Shown here: one piece after another, positions 1 to 11,265 of the stretch | How the letters are laid out: every line of letters starts with the position of its first letter | Numbering within the stretch: position 1 is the first letter of the stretch | Assembly: GCA_003184365.1 (NCBI GenBank) | Contig: NKYR01000003.1 | Span: 558,001-622,000 of the forward strand | From: Evernia prunastri | Lineage: Eukaryota > Ascomycota > Lecanoromycetes > Lecanorales > Parmeliaceae | Length of the DNA: 64,000 nt | Direction of reading: 5' to 3' | The notes under the pieces: generated by a model | What the model was told of the DNA's origin: nothing | The model's input: only the letters and a program-made list of their open reading frames with translations | The model's database searches: none | Program-made: the position numbers and the translations under genes

Positions 1-1380
1 GTCCGCGGCAAGTTTGTGAAGCATGTAGGTGGAGATTGCAGTGGTGTGTGTTCGGAGGACGAGTTTGAGAGACTCATCGTCATTGTAGGGGTAGCGGTAT
101 CCTATGGAGCCGTACTTGCCCGTTTCGTGGACCTCTTTTACGTTTTGGAAATATTGCTCGTAGTCTTGCTCAGGCTTTTTCGGTAAAGGTTCCGACGCTG
201 ATCCATTAGGAAGATGTCGGGTTTCTTGGGGATCTTCACGCGGTCTGTCGGCGTAGGGTGGATCGGAGATGAAGAAGGTGTCTTGTTGGTCGCGTGCGGG
301 ATGTTGTTGGGGGACGAAGAGGGCGTCGAAGTTCCAGAAGCCGGTCTCGACATACCTAAGAGACTCATTAATGACTGAGTGAGTGTTGACGTAGGCCATC
401 GCCCTACCTATTGGTTGGCATCTCCTCAAAGCCCATCTCGAAAAAGATCTGTCGGAACTCATGCCGTACTTTGTTCACTACAGGCCAATATTAGTCAAGC
501 CAACCTCTTTCTCTGCGTCCGAGAGCAGTGAAGGTCCATACGAGGATGTAGAGCCCCACTGCCGGTTGGAGCACCCATAGCTTTGAAATTGTATGGCTTG
601 AAGCTGACAGTATTCCAGGTCCCACTACTTGGTATCAGCTCTTCTGTTATGCTTTGACACAACCCAACCCTCATACCTGGCCAGCATTTCGGCGGTCAGA
701 TCTGTCTCTTCTTTGACAAATTGCCTTGCGAACTTCGAGCCCTTGCTAAATTTGTAGCTTATGACCTTATGGGTAGTAATCAATTTCCGCTTCTTAAGGT
801 CGTTGAGGATCTTGGGATCTGGGTGGGTGCGAGTGCTTTGTATTGTTCGAAGGTGTTCTCGGGATGTGTCTATTATCGACTCTCTCTGCAGAAGCCGTCA
901 ACTGTGTGGCTTGAGGCGAAGGCCTTTTCCTCTTACGTTGGCCCTCAGAATATCCTTGTCCTTCTTAATCCAGCCCTCTTTGAAAGCTTTGCCCGGCCCG
1001 ATCTTTGCGCTTTCCTGACCAACAGCTTTCTACCATACTCGTCAGCGTACCATGGGCTATCTCGCATCCAGTCGACCTGGCATACAGTTGAGCCAACATA
1101 CGGGCAGATCCGCCATTTTCATACCCTCCACTGCTCGTAATACCGCCTCGAACACCTTCGCCTCGTGACTCCCATTGGCGGCGATATCCTCGGCTTCGGA
1201 GGTCAAGACAGCTTCGTCTCTATCAATAGCCTCATAGACCACCATCTCACGAGACTTTAACCTGTCTAGAGCACTTTTGATTTCCGACGAGGGCGTGGAT
1301 GGGAAGGCATCGGTGCTGAGGATTGGCTTGTCGGTCTGGGACAGGGCGTCCAGGACCTCGGCAGTAAGGTCGATTGCCAT
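1..1380 (-). CDS. FRS2: Cytosolic phenylalanine--tRNA ligase alpha subunit (3' part missing)
   Basis: Charges tRNA-Phe with phenylalanine as the catalytic subunit of the cytosolic alpha2beta2 enzyme. Six exons join in frame: 1380-1102, 1029-937, 885-677, 624-542, 477-408 and 355-1, giving 363 residues before the window edge. The family is usually about 500 residues, so the last third lies outside. The N-terminus (MAIDLTAEV) starts the tRNA-binding winged-helix region. The class II core is seen as KPYNFKAMGAP, GALHPLNKVRHEF, IFFEMGFEEMPTNR, FWNFDALFVPQQHPARD and GKYGSIGYRYP followed by LRTHTTAIS. Introns are 51-72 bp with GT-AG ends, and the one at 541-478 has a clear branch site TGACTAAT. I chose the ATG at 1380 because it matches the usual family start; an upstream in-frame ATG at 1578 would add an unlikely leader. 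It is divergent from the EDEM gene, with a 315-bp shared upstream region. Confidence 0.95.
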
Positions 1381-1695
1381 GGCAAAGTGTAGAGCTTTTC
1401 GAGCTATGATAAGAGCTCTGTTCTGTCTGTCTCTCCGTCCATTGTGTGTGTCATCGCGAGCAGTCGCATATTGACTCAAAAAGCTTCCAAAGAAATCCGA
1501 TGCCAAGGCCGAGCGGAAGCTAGTCTCGAAACAGCGGCGGCCGAGCGGCGGAGCTGGAGAATAGTGTCCTCCTTGCATCCTTCAACGAGCAGCTCCATCT
1601 GCTGAGCCATTCTCGAGGAGGCTGTCATGCAATGTTCGATCCTTACTCAATCCGTACCCTTCCTATGTCTTTAGCTCATCACTTTTCCTTTTGTG
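1381..1695. promoter_or_regulatory. Divergent promoter region
   Basis: A 315-bp gap between the start codons of the divergent FRS2 (minus) and EDEM-like (plus) genes. It must contain both promoters. I see no distinct TATA box or other site worth naming. Confidence 0.4.
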
Positions 1696-4600
1696 ATGCC
1701 CCTACGATGCTGGAAGTCCGGCAGTCGCTTTACTCGCCTTCGGGGACTACTTTTGCTGCCATGTCTCCTCATTCTTGCTCTCTTGGCAGGCGGTGGGTGG
1801 ACGATGACAAATGGCGAGATCAAAGAAATGAGGTCCGAACATGAATACTTCCAGATGTCATTTAGCTAAAAAGTGGCGACAGGCTAGAGGCTGAGCATAT
1901 GTTCTATCATGGCTTCGACAACTACATGAAGCATGCTTTCCCAGAGGACGAGCTGAAACCTATCTCTTGCAGACCATTGACGCGAGATCGCGCCAACCCT
2001 GCCCATATTGAGCTCAATGATGCCCTGGGGAACTATTCCTTGACTCTGATCGACAGCCTTTCTACCCTGGCTATACTAGCATCATCGCCGACAACCGTTG
2101 GAGGCGAGAACAAGGCGTTGACTTATTTCCAAAAAGGTGTGGGAGCTCTGGTTGAGCAATATGGCGATGGTTCCAGCGGCGAATTAGGAAAGGGCAAACG
2201 TGCAACAGGCTTTGACGTAGACAGCAAGGTCCAGGTTTTTGAAACAGTCATTCGAGGTGTCGGTGGACTCTTGAGCGCACACCTTTTCGCGGTTGGAGAT
2301 CTTCCCATCAAAGGATACCATCCAAAGGATCAAAACACTAGCCGGAATGCTCGCGGCGCAGAGCAGCCTCTTTCGATTCAATGGTCAAACGACTTCATCT
2401 ATGACGGACAGCTTCTACGATTAGCCGAAGACCTCGCTCGTCGCATGTTGCCAGCATTCCATACTACAACTGGTATCCCGTATCCTCGTGTCAATCTTCG
2501 GCATGGCGTGCCATTCTACGCCAATTCGCCGCTCAACCAGAATGCCGAGGCTGGTCAATGCCAGCCAACACAAAATGCCAAGGCAGAATTGACCGAGACA
2601 TGTAGTGCAGGAGCTGGTAGTTTGGTCTTAGAGTTCGCTACTTTGAGCCGATTGACGGGCGATCCGCGCTACGACCAACTTGCAAAACGAGCTTTCTGGT
2701 CGGTCTGGGAGAGGAAAAGTAGCATTGGTCTTGTTGGTGCCGGCATTGATGCTGAGACTGGTTTGTGGTTGAATGGTTATACCGGAATTGGTGCCGGTAT
2801 CGACAGCTTTTACGAATATGCACACAAAGCCAGCGTCCTGCTCTCTGGCTCATCAGAACCGAAGACTCTACCTCACAATCGCACAGAAGGGACTCCAACT
2901 TTGGTGCACACTGCTATGGTGTCTGAGGAACAGCAGACAGCTGAAGCCTTTGGTCGTGTTTGGCGCGAATCCCATGCTTCCATCAAACGGCATCTTTACC
3001 GCGGAGATACGTACATACACCCCCATTATGTTCAAGCGGATCTATACACCGGCGCGTCTCGAGCTTTCTGGCTTGATAGTTTGAGTGCCTTCTATCCTGG
3101 CTTACTTGCGACGACCGGCGATCTCGAGGAAGCAGTTGAGACCCATCTCCTTACCACCGCTCTTTGGAGTCGCTATTCTGCCTTGCCGGAGAGATGGTCG
3201 ACGTCAACCGGTAGTATCGAAAGTGGCCTGAGCTGGTGGGGAGGGAGGCCCGAATTCATCGAGTCTACCTACCATCTTTATCGAGCAACTCGGGATCCTT
3301 GGTATCTACATGTTGGTGAGATGACTCTTAGAGATATCAAGAGGCGCTGTTGGACGAAGTGTGGCTGGGCAGGTCTGCAAGATGTGCGGAACGGTGACCT
3401 CAGCGATCGAATGGAGAGCTTCTTTCTTGGGGAGACTACGAAGTACCTGTTCCTTCTCTTTGACGAGGACCATCCGCTAAATAAGCTTGATGCACCCTTT
3501 GTCTTCAGCACGGAAGGCCATCCACTAATCCTTCCCCGTGGGATCAGTGAGAGATCGTCGCACTCAAAAAGCCGACGAACTGCAATGCACCGCAAAGACG
3601 ACAGGGACAATTCTCAAGACGCTCCTACTTGTCCCCCAGCTCCAGCAATGCTTCCGTTCAGCTTCTCTGCCACAGCTGCAAGGTCTGATGTTTTCCATGC
3701 CGCGAACCTTGCGCGTCTACACTTAATGCCGACAAGAGATAATGTCGAGTCGCCACTCGCTGAGTACTCTCGTGATCATCCGAGCATATCTTTATCGGAC
3801 GTACAATCACCATCTAATTACACATATTTTCCGTGGACTCTACCTTTAGAATTAATTCCACAAAATGCCGTTTGCTCTAAGATAATTGCTAGAAATACTT
3901 TCGACATCTCTTTCCCCGCAGGACCTAATATGTTGATGGGTCCTGGTTTCCTTCAGCGCGTCGGTAATGGAATTCTGATCAATTCCATGGGCGGTGTGCG
4001 GCTTGGCATGATTCAAGATGTACCTGTGGTGACCGACGACGGTGTAGATGGCAAAGAATTCAGGGTTCATGCGATCAACAACATTCTTCTAGGCAAGGAC
4101 GAGCGGATCTTCATTGCTAAGGATACCGCTTCCAATGTTGTCAACCCTCTAGACCCGAACTTCACAAGGGTCCGCGATATTTCCATGCTCGACCTCGTGG
4201 TAGACGTCCAGCCAACGGAAGAGAAAGCTCGACGCCAAGTACCCACCAGTGATCCAATCAGGGACAACAAATCATCCTCGACCTCTGGTCCAGAGCTCGT
4301 CGTCGACACCTCCATAGCAGCTAACCCGGAGGTTGCCTCAAATCTGAAACAAGCTTTCAACTCCCTCCTGCAGCATGTCGCCTCTCTGATCGTCGACCCA
4401 ACCCCGGCTCCACCGCCTCCCGAAGCAAAGCACTCCCCACGCGAGTACATCCCTGCCATTCTACCCGTTGGGGTTGGCGTAGCACCTCTACCAGACATCG
4501 AAGATTCCATGGGGCCAGACATCCACGGCGCTCCTCAAGGCGACGTCCCGTGGCACAGCATCTACGTCACCGACGAGAATTGCAAGAGCAGACTCCCCGC

Positions 4601-4955
4601 CTCTATACCCAAAGACCATCAGGTCATAGTCATCAAGCGCGGCGGCTGCAGCTTTGACGAGAAACTGCGCAACATACCCACTTTCGCACCATCGAAGCAG
4701 TCGTTACAGCTCGTTGTCGTGGTGTCCTACGATGACGAGCCTGGCGTGCCGTCTGGCTGGCTCATTAGACCCCTGCTCGAGAGTCAGCAGACTACAGCCA
4801 GTGGGTTGCCGAGACATAATCCGATTCCGATGGTCATGGTGGGAGGTGGGGACAGCACTTATGGCATCTACGAGAGAGCGATGGGCTTGGGGATTAAGAG
4901 GAGATATTCCGTACAGGCGCAGGGCGTACCGATTAGTAATTTGGTTATTTTATGA
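1696..4955 (+). CDS. MNL1: ER degradation-enhancing alpha-mannosidase-like protein (GH47, EDEM/Mnl1 type) with PA domain
   Basis: Trims mannose from N-glycans of misfolded glycoproteins in the ER, marking them for ERAD. Exon 1 (1696-1832) encodes a start and a hydrophobic signal or anchor (LLLLPCLLILALLAGGGW). Exon 2 (1883-4955) carries the rest, for about 1069 residues. The 50-bp intron has an unusual GTCCGA donor, but it is the only junction that links the signal to RLEAEHMFYHGFDNYM in frame. GH47 hallmarks in order are FYHGFDNYMKHAFPEDEL, LIDSLSTLAIL, FETVIRGVGGLLSAH, GAGSLVLEF, GAGIDSFYEY, ESTYHLYRAT, DRMESFFLGETTKYL and the Ca-binding threonine in FSTEGHPL. A PA (protease-associated) domain lies near the C-terminus (IKRGGCSFDEKLRN). 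The yeast protein is about 800 residues; the extra length is a long linker plus the PA domain, as in other filamentous fungi. No KDEL-type signal is present. Confidence 0.92.
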
Positions 4956-5844
4956 ACTTGGTTTGGCGTTTGGAGGATCTTTGATCATGTTTGTACTATT
5001 TATGTCTGCAATTTACAGGATGTGGGAAGATGAAGATAGATGTGTACATAGTGCCATTACATGATTGCTTCAAAAACGGTCCGGTGAGTGAATATGGCGC
5101 ACCAATAGCCGTTATAGATGTATTGTATCTGCAAGGCATACGAGGTATCATCTCCAGAACATGCATCCATGATGAACGCTATCCGGTGTGGATTGCTACC
5201 CCGGCAGGGCGTAAAAGTCAGGGGTCCTGACCGAACATTATAAAATCCCTCTTTCCAGTCCAACCTTGACTCAAATCAACAACGGGAAATATTCAACAGC
5301 AATCAGTAGTTTCGCGATAATCTTTCTAAAGCAGACCTTCAACTTTGCAGCTGATATTTGTACTTCAAAGGTCGCCTTTTCGAAAGTTGTTGTTACGTTG
5401 CGAAAGCACAGCATTTTGACATGTCTGCCAAGACGATTTTACACCCACTCCGCCATACAATGGGTTATATATCATTTCGACTCTGACTCTGCTGCCACCC
5501 GGGGACAAGAAATACTTGAACGTGAACTTGACAGGTTGCCAAGGTCGTGGGCTAGGGAGGGCTACATGAGATGAACTCTATTCTCGGTAGTCGAGAAGGG
5601 ATGACGGGTTATCTTTGAATGACGCTTTCAGTCCATCTAGCCCATCGGGGGGACGAAGTGGGGGGAGAGATAGAGAGTGGTTGAGATGGGGTGATGTGTA
5701 GGTATAGGGTGGAGCGGCTTGGGGGGTTATGGTTCATGGAGATGTGTTGGAGGATCAGTGCATACCATTAGAGTGAGTCTGTCGTACCAAGGGGGGATAG
5801 GGGAGGAAGAGGCGTGAGTTCTGCGAAAGACCAGAGGTATTGAT
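4956..5844. other. Intergenic
   Basis: No convincing gene. Open frames here are short and low in coding character. 5640-5760 is G-rich on the plus strand. Confidence 0.5.
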
Positions 5845-6075
5845 ACTAGCCTGTCAAGGACCGACGTGAAGCGGGTGAATCTGCCGGAGCCGGGGCCCAC
5901 GGTGAGTGCCTAAGCCTGATACTGTTGATGAAGGTGCGTGACCTCTCACGGTGGTAACAGAGGACAGAGGCTGTCTGATACAGCCAGTGCGAAAGGACTT
6001 CGGCAGCGCAGTAACGTGGGCTGCGTGGTGGTATGATGCCAGGATACTGCGTAAATCTCGTTCTGTGACCGTTTG
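5845..6075. other. GC-rich island with several potential RNA hairpins
   Basis: This stretch differs from its AT-richer flanks and contains closely spaced inverted repeats. Examples are GGCTGT-5 nt-ACAGCC at about 5958-5975, CCTCT/AGAGG around 5942-5965, and a larger pairing of CAGCC with GGGCTG enclosing a CTTCGG turn. No open frame looks protein-like on either strand. It could be a structural RNA, but I cannot match it to rRNA, snRNA, RNase P/MRP or a tRNA. The assignment is open. Confidence 0.25.
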
Positions 6076-6579
6076 TGTCGATCCACTTACCGAGCGACCT
6101 GTAGCCTCATAGAACCTGGGAATAGCCGACATCACGTGACATGTTGGACATGGAAGGAATCATCACCAAATCTTTCCTTCTGAATCTGAATCATCCGCAG
6201 GCTCCAGCGCCGAATAAGTTTCGAGCTTCGAGACGTGGAGCGGTGAAAGATAAGTGATGAACCCATGGTGGGGTAAACCTGGGTTGAGCTACGAAAGAGA
6301 GGCCGCGCCTGATTGGTTGCTTACTTTCACTAGCCGGTCCTGAACATCAAAACCCGGGCCCCCCCCCCAACTTTCTCCCTTCTTTCTTTTGTTTCCTTCC
6401 TTTTCACTGTGGACTACCTGGGTCCCACCATTCATCGTTAGCATTCTTATGCCATCAAAGGTCATCAAAATCAATCATCGAGCTTTACGTACCTGTTTCA
6501 ATTTCCATTTCCCTTTTCTTGATTCGTGCCCTATCCCCTTCATCTCATACCCCACCCTTTCATCTCATCAACCCCAATC

Positions 6580-7279
6580 ATGTCGTCCACCAACCCCACC
6601 ATCAACAAGAAAGCATCCATCAATCAAATGCCATTGACTCGATCCGTCAAAGCCAAAAGCAGCAAACATTCGAAAAAGGTTATGATACATCAGTCTGGGC
6701 CACCACTGCCGCCAGATGACTTCGTGCTCTTTCCACAGGACATAATAAAGGAGAAGCATTCGAGTATCAAAGATGCCAGATCACGCAGACCCACCCCACC
6801 AAAAAGCGCAAAAAGGACATTGTCGCCGATGCCTCGACACCACATGATCGAGCCCAAGGCAGCCTCAGCTTCACGAGAAGAAGCTCGTAGGCCATCAAGG
6901 CGACCTGTTTGTTTTGACCACATGTCGACAGTCAATTGCACTGTCGACTGCGCCAATGGCAAACCGCCGGCGCATCTGAAGGTGCCGCCTAAGGCGCCAT
7001 CATTACAGCGGCTGGCGACGCCTGATCTGTCCGAAGTTGAGGAAGATGACTTCTGGTCATGCTGTGGATCCTCGTGGACTTCTTTGAGCGATGATAACAA
7101 TCGCTGCAATCGTAGCCATGACGGCATGTGGGATGAGATGGGTGCGTCATCCAATCCTTGGCATTAAGGCAACAGAATTCACTGACAATAGCGCAGAAGA
7201 AAAGCTAACGCAAGCGAAGGCATGGCAGAGCAGAAGCAGCACTGATTCGAGAAAAGCTGCACTCAAGAGAGACCGATGA
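6580..7279 (+). CDS. Small basic hypothetical protein
   Basis: Function unknown. Exon 1 (6580-7141) and exon 2 (7197-7279) are joined across a 55-bp GT-AG intron (donor GTGCGT, branch CACTGAC) to give about 214 residues. The N-terminal half is Lys/Ser/Pro-rich and probably disordered. It ends with an acidic, aromatic motif (TPDLSEVEEDDFWSCC) and a short charged C-terminal helix after the intron. I recall similar short proteins with the TPDLS...CC motif among ascomycetes, but no function. I preferred the ATG at 6580 (MSSTNP) over the one at 6526 because it gives a less hydrophobic leader typical of a soluble protein. Splicing replaces a stop at 7165-7167 with 28 further codons. Confidence 0.6.
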
Positions 7280-7828
7280 TCAAAAGACAGGGTCTGGCGG
7301 GGGGACTTGATGCTATTTTTAGCCAGATGCATACGAGCAACGACTTTCCTATGTATATAGCCAGTACTTCTCTTTCGAAGGATTAAGGTGGGTTTTTGGA
7401 GCCATGGCAATAGCTCGTATAAATAAAAACGTATGCAAGTTGTGTAAATTGATCTGCCATCCTAAGACGTGCAAGTTCACCTACGCCGAGGACACCGAGG
7501 ACACCGAAGAGCACCCCGGCACGATAGTCGCAATCTGGTTCCAGGCTATACAACCTTGGGTCCTAGGGACATCGGCGCAACATGATGCATGTTTGGAGGA
7601 TTCTGAGTCGAAGGTGATGGAAATTGAAAGAAATCTCGTCGCTTCTGGCATGAGGTGATGTTGAAGCTCAGTTGCACTTGTTTCGTTTGGGTATGGTGTT
7701 ACTCTAGCCATTGCGAGTGTAGCGCGAAATTCTACCCGAAGCTTTTCACACAAAGATCTGAGCGAAGCGACGGCATTATCGACAACCACAACCACACCAT
7801 CTTCTACATCTACGAATACTGAATCAAG
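7280..7828. other. Intergenic, upstream of RPL23
   Basis: No gene supported. It includes the RPL23 promoter. An 85-codon open frame at 7404-7658 lacks family features and is taken as chance. Confidence 0.45.
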
Positions 7829-8611
7829 ATGGCGAAGAGAGGGTACATATCGCTTTTCACATGTCCTGTATCACAGCCTCCTAGCTGACTGAAATTTCTT
7901 CAGGCGTGGTGGTGCCTCGGGCAACAAGCTCAAGATGACTCTCGGTCTCCCAGTGTGCGCACCACTCCCTCTCTGTAGCCCAATGCCTACGACTAAGATC
8001 TATACTGACTTATATTCCACAGTGGCGCCGTCATGAACTGCTGCGACAACTCAGGCGCACGGAATCTCTACATCATCTCGGTCAAAGGCATCGGTGCCCG
8101 CCTCAATCGTCTCCCCGCTGCCGGTGTTGGTGATATGGTCATGGCTACAGTTAAGAAGGGAAAGCCTGAACTACGGAAGAAGGTCATGCCGGCTGTGGTG
8201 GTAAGGCAAAGTAAGCCGTGGAGGAGGGCGGATGGGGTTTACCTGTACTTCGAGGACAATGCTGGTGTGGTGAGTGATCACCCTTGCATGGATTTTGGGC
8301 TTCGAGGCTACGGGGCAGTCTGATTGCTTGGGCGAACCTTTCACGAGAAGAGCTGGGAACGAGGGCAAGATTGGTGTCCCTAGATTTGGATACTGGAAGG
8401 GGTAAATTTGGCCTTGCATAGTGACACGCTGACACGTCTACTTCCAACAGATCGTCAACCCAAAAGGTGAAATGAAGGGTTCGGCTATCACGGGTCCTGT
8501 GGGAAAGGAGGCGGCAGAGCTGTGGCCGGTATTCACGACTCTCTTCACTGCGTGAAGCTTTCGCTAACGAGCATCTAGCGTATTGCGAGCAATTCGGGCG
8601 TTGTGATGTGA
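7829..8611 (+). CDS. RPL23: 60S ribosomal protein uL14 (L23)
   Basis: Structural protein of the large ribosomal subunit at the subunit interface. Five exons are 7829-7842, 7904-7954, 8023-8269, 8451-8528 and 8579-8611, giving 140 residues, the usual family length. The spliced protein shows the conserved GRGGASGNKLKMTLGLPVG start, then NCCDNSGARNLYIISVKGI, RLNRLPAAGVGDMVMATVKK, KPELRKKVMPAVVVRQ, YFEDNAGVIVNPKGEMKG and the ending LWPRIASNSG. A very short first exon (14 nt) and a third intron of 181 bp, longer than most here, fit fungal ribosomal protein genes. All introns have GT-AG ends. Confidence 0.97.
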
Positions 8612-8997
8612 GGGTTGTGAAGTGCATGGAATATGGAATAATTGAGGATGAGCAACGATAGCTTGATACAACAACCTATTGCGGGTCTAGACCAGCTCAA
8701 ATCAATGAAGACATTTGGAAGTACAAAGCGTTGTCTCTCTGCCCTGGGTGCACTATTGTGACACTGTGGGGCCGATGCCCCAATTTGAAAGGGACGTAGA
8801 TCGCCAAAGTGGAGCAGCTGTAGACTATTTCGTACTGTCCATGGACTTTGACTGTAAAGAGTTGTACTTTATAAAGCAAGCAGCACTGGGATCGCCGGCT
8901 AAGATCGACCCAACATCCCCTTTGTCCTAAAATCTCCCCTGAGCTTGGACACAACTTCCTTCTACACAAATGTATCAATAGAATAATACTGTCCTTC
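8612..8997. other. Intergenic
   Basis: 386 bp between RPL23 and the TED1-like gene. Nothing recognised beyond promoter and 3'-flank sequence. Confidence 0.4.
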
Positions 8998-10533
8998 ATG
9001 CATAGATCCTTCATTGTTTTCTGCGTTATCCTCTACACAGTCGCAAACCTATCAACATGCTACCTGTACCTCTACCCGCTCCTCAAAGGCTGCAGCTTCC
9101 CGTCTCCACCCGCCCAACACAACGCCCAAACCCCTGATAGCTACATCGCAAGCCAGGTTCCACCTTTCCGTCTCCTTGTCCTTGGAGATCCCCAACTGGA
9201 AGGTGACTCATCCCTTCACGAGCCCGCCAATGGCTCCTTCCCGAGCCTCGAGAATGTCTGGTCAGACATAAAAACGGGCAAAACCAGAGAGGAGCGATCA
9301 GATATATTCCTGGCGCACTGGCGAGATCTTGTCTATACGGACGTACCACGCCTTTTTCAGTCTTACCGCAAGCGATTAGACCTCTTCGGCAATGACTATT
9401 ATCTCGCCCACATCTACCGCTCGTTACACTGGTCTATGCACCCTACACACGTCGCTGTACTGGGAGACTTGATTGGCAGTCAGTGGGTCACTGACGAGGA
9501 ATTCGAGCGAAGGGGGCGGCGATTTTGGAAAAGAGTGTTCAATGGTGGGAGCAGGGTCGAGGACGAGCTCACAGACAATGTACGCAGTGAAATCATCGGT
9601 CTAGACGAAAAATGGGCGGATAGGGTCATCAACATAGCTGGGAACCACGACATTGGATACGCTGGGGATATTACGTTTGATAGGCTACGAAGGTTTGAGA
9701 GGGTCTTTGGCAAGGCCAATTGGGAGACTAGGTTCAGATTGCCTTTGCCTGTGGAAGAAGGTCAAGAAGTACCTGAATTGAGGCTCGTTGTGCTCAATTC
9801 TTTGAACCTCGATCCGCCAGCGCTCGATTCAGACATTCAAGCGGACACTTATAGGTTCATGAACGACATCATATCGTCTTCGCGGCCTGTGGAGGACAAG
9901 AGCATCAGTACCATCCTGCTTACTCATCTACCACTATACAAAGAGGCTGGCGTGTGTGTGGATGGACCCTACTTCACTTATCACGAAGAACAGTACGGTG
10001 CAGGGGTCAAGGAGCAAAACCATCTCAGCTACGATGCGAGTATGAACATACTGGAAGGAATCTATGGCATGAGTGGGAACCCTGAGGCTCCTGGCAACGG
10101 TTTTGGCAGAAAAGGCATCGTCTTGACTGGTCACGATCACGAAGGTTGCGATGTCTATCATTACCTACCTAAAGGTGAAGATTCCACTTCAAGAGCTTGG
10201 GTTGCGGAGAATTGGAATGTCACAAGCTCTTCTCGACACAATGCCATTCCAGGAATACCTGAGATCACGGTCCGAAGCATGATGGGCGACTTTGGAGGCA
10301 ATGCTGGCCTATTGAGCGCTTGGTTCGATCCCGAAGTGCGAGAATGGAAGTTTCAGTACTCGACATGCGCCTTTGGATCACAGCACATCTGGTGGGCAGT
10401 GCATATCTTGGATATAGTTACCGCTGTGTACTTGGTTATTGTTGGCTGGAATCTATATATGCAGAACGGCGTCGTTGGCTGGAGCCTATACTCGAATCGG
10501 GATAAAGGAGATGCTAAGGAGAAGACACTTTGA
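8998..10533 (+). CDS. TED1: Ted1/PGAP5/Cdc1-type ER metallophosphatase
   Basis: Predicted to remove ethanolamine phosphate from the GPI glycan in the ER, helping GPI-anchored cargo leave (role known for yeast Ted1 and mammalian PGAP5). It is a single exon of 511 residues. Calcineurin-like metal-binding motifs appear in order: LGDPQLEG (about 62-69), LGDLIGSQW (about 154), AGNHDIGY (about 214), LTHLPLY (about 309) and TGHDHEGCD (about 378). There is an N-terminal membrane segment (FIVFCVILYTVANL) and a C-terminal one (ILDIVTAVYLVIVGW), matching the family topology with the catalytic domain in the lumen. The yeast family has two members (TED1, CDC1); the sequence resembles Ted1 more, but the split is an inference. 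Confidence 0.88.
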   Translation: MHRSFIVFCVILYTVANLSTCYLYLYPLLKGCSFPSPPAQHNAQTPDSYIASQVPPFRLLVLGDPQLEGDSSLHEPANGSFPSLENVWSDIKTGKTREERSDIFLAHWRDLVYTDVPRLFQSYRKRLDLFGNDYYLAHIYRSLHWSMHPTHVAVLGDLIGSQWVTDEEFERRGRRFWKRVFNGGSRVEDELTDNVRSEIIGLDEKWADRVINIAGNHDIGYAGDITFDRLRRFERVFGKANWETRFRLPLPVEEGQEVPELRLVVLNSLNLDPPALDSDIQADTYRFMNDIISSSRPVEDKSISTILLTHLPLYKEAGVCVDGPYFTYHEEQYGAGVKEQNHLSYDASMNILEGIYGMSGNPEAPGNGFGRKGIVLTGHDHEGCDVYHYLPKGEDSTSRAWVAENWNVTSSSRHNAIPGIPEITVRSMMGDFGGNAGLLSAWFDPEVREWKFQYSTCAFGSQHIWWAVHILDIVTAVYLVIVGWNLYMQNGVVGWSLYSNRDKGDAKEKTL

Positions 10534-10659
10534 GCCACGGGGCTGGGTCCGACGTTGTTGGAAAAAAGCCAGCTTGGATCAACAGGCGATGGGTACTTGG
10601 CATGGGCATCAACCCAAGCATCCTACTTTGACCTTGTTCTGGACTCCTGTCGGCTTCCT

Positions 10660-11211
10660 TCACGACCCTGCTCCGGTCGGCGCCTTTCGCAATCCAACGT
10701 ACAGACTGAAAGTCACCATCATTCCTGTCGGCCGGTGTATGAAATTGATCTGATATGTGTTCGTATAACCCCTTTTGCTCAACTTGAGCATATCCAAAGC
10801 AAAGCTCTGTATCACTCTCCAGTCGACGATGGAATTAGGTGACGCCATGATCTCCAGCTGGAGCTGCCCCAGCCATATGTGGTAACCACGTGAGGCGGTC
10901 ATCAACGTGTTGGCCGCGTAAGCGGCCAGATCTTCATAGAAGTCTTGCATAATGGCGGCGGCGCTACCGATGGGCAGCATACAGGTGAAATCGTGATGAT
11001 CGACAATCCAGTCGGGGCCCAAAAGGTATGGCAAAAATGTGACTCGAGGTTTGAGTAACGTCGAAGGGACGAGGGGAAGGACGTCAAGATGGTCGAAGGG
11101 GCGCCCTCGATGTGCTGCATGCTGTCGAGTTCCTTCCTGCTCGTGCGAAACCAGGGTACATAGAGCGATGGGAACAAGGGTCGTGGACAGTATCAGCAGA
11201 CTGGATAACAT
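10660..11211 (-). CDS. Predicted small secreted protein of unknown function
   Basis: About 183 residues from the ATG at 11211, beginning with a good signal peptide (MLSSLLILSTTLVPIALC). An ATG at 11265 would add 18 residues before it. The mature part has a pattern seen in uncharacterised ascomycete secreted proteins: a central LGQLQLEI, then WRVIQSFALDMLKLSKRGYT and FIHRPTGMMVTFSLYVGLR at the C-terminus. I know no biochemical function. It has few cysteines, so it is not a typical Cys-rich effector. It runs toward the TED1-like gene (convergent, 126 bp apart). No intron is needed. Confidence 0.6.
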   Translation of the reverse strand: MLSSLLILSTTLVPIALCTLVSHEQEGTRQHAAHRGRPFDHLDVLPLVPSTLLKPRVTFLPYLLGPDWIVDHHDFTCMLPIGSAAAIMQDFYEDLAAYAANTLMTASRGYHIWLGQLQLEIMASPNSIVDWRVIQSFALDMLKLSKRGYTNTYQINFIHRPTGMMVTFSLYVGLRKAPTGAGS

Positions 11212-11265
11212 CGGTGGATGTTGCAAAAATTGCGATGTTTTTCTCGCGGAAAACGGGAATCGCAA

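Noticed and set aside
4067..4522. 151-codon frame antisense to the EDEM gene
   Set aside because: Shadow of the GH47 exon.
5854..6135. 93-codon minus-strand frame in the GC-rich island
   Set aside because: Composition is unlike neighbouring proteins; also compared by eye with rRNA and found not to match.
7404..7658. 85-codon frame upstream of RPL23
   Set aside because: No family features and located in the promoter region.
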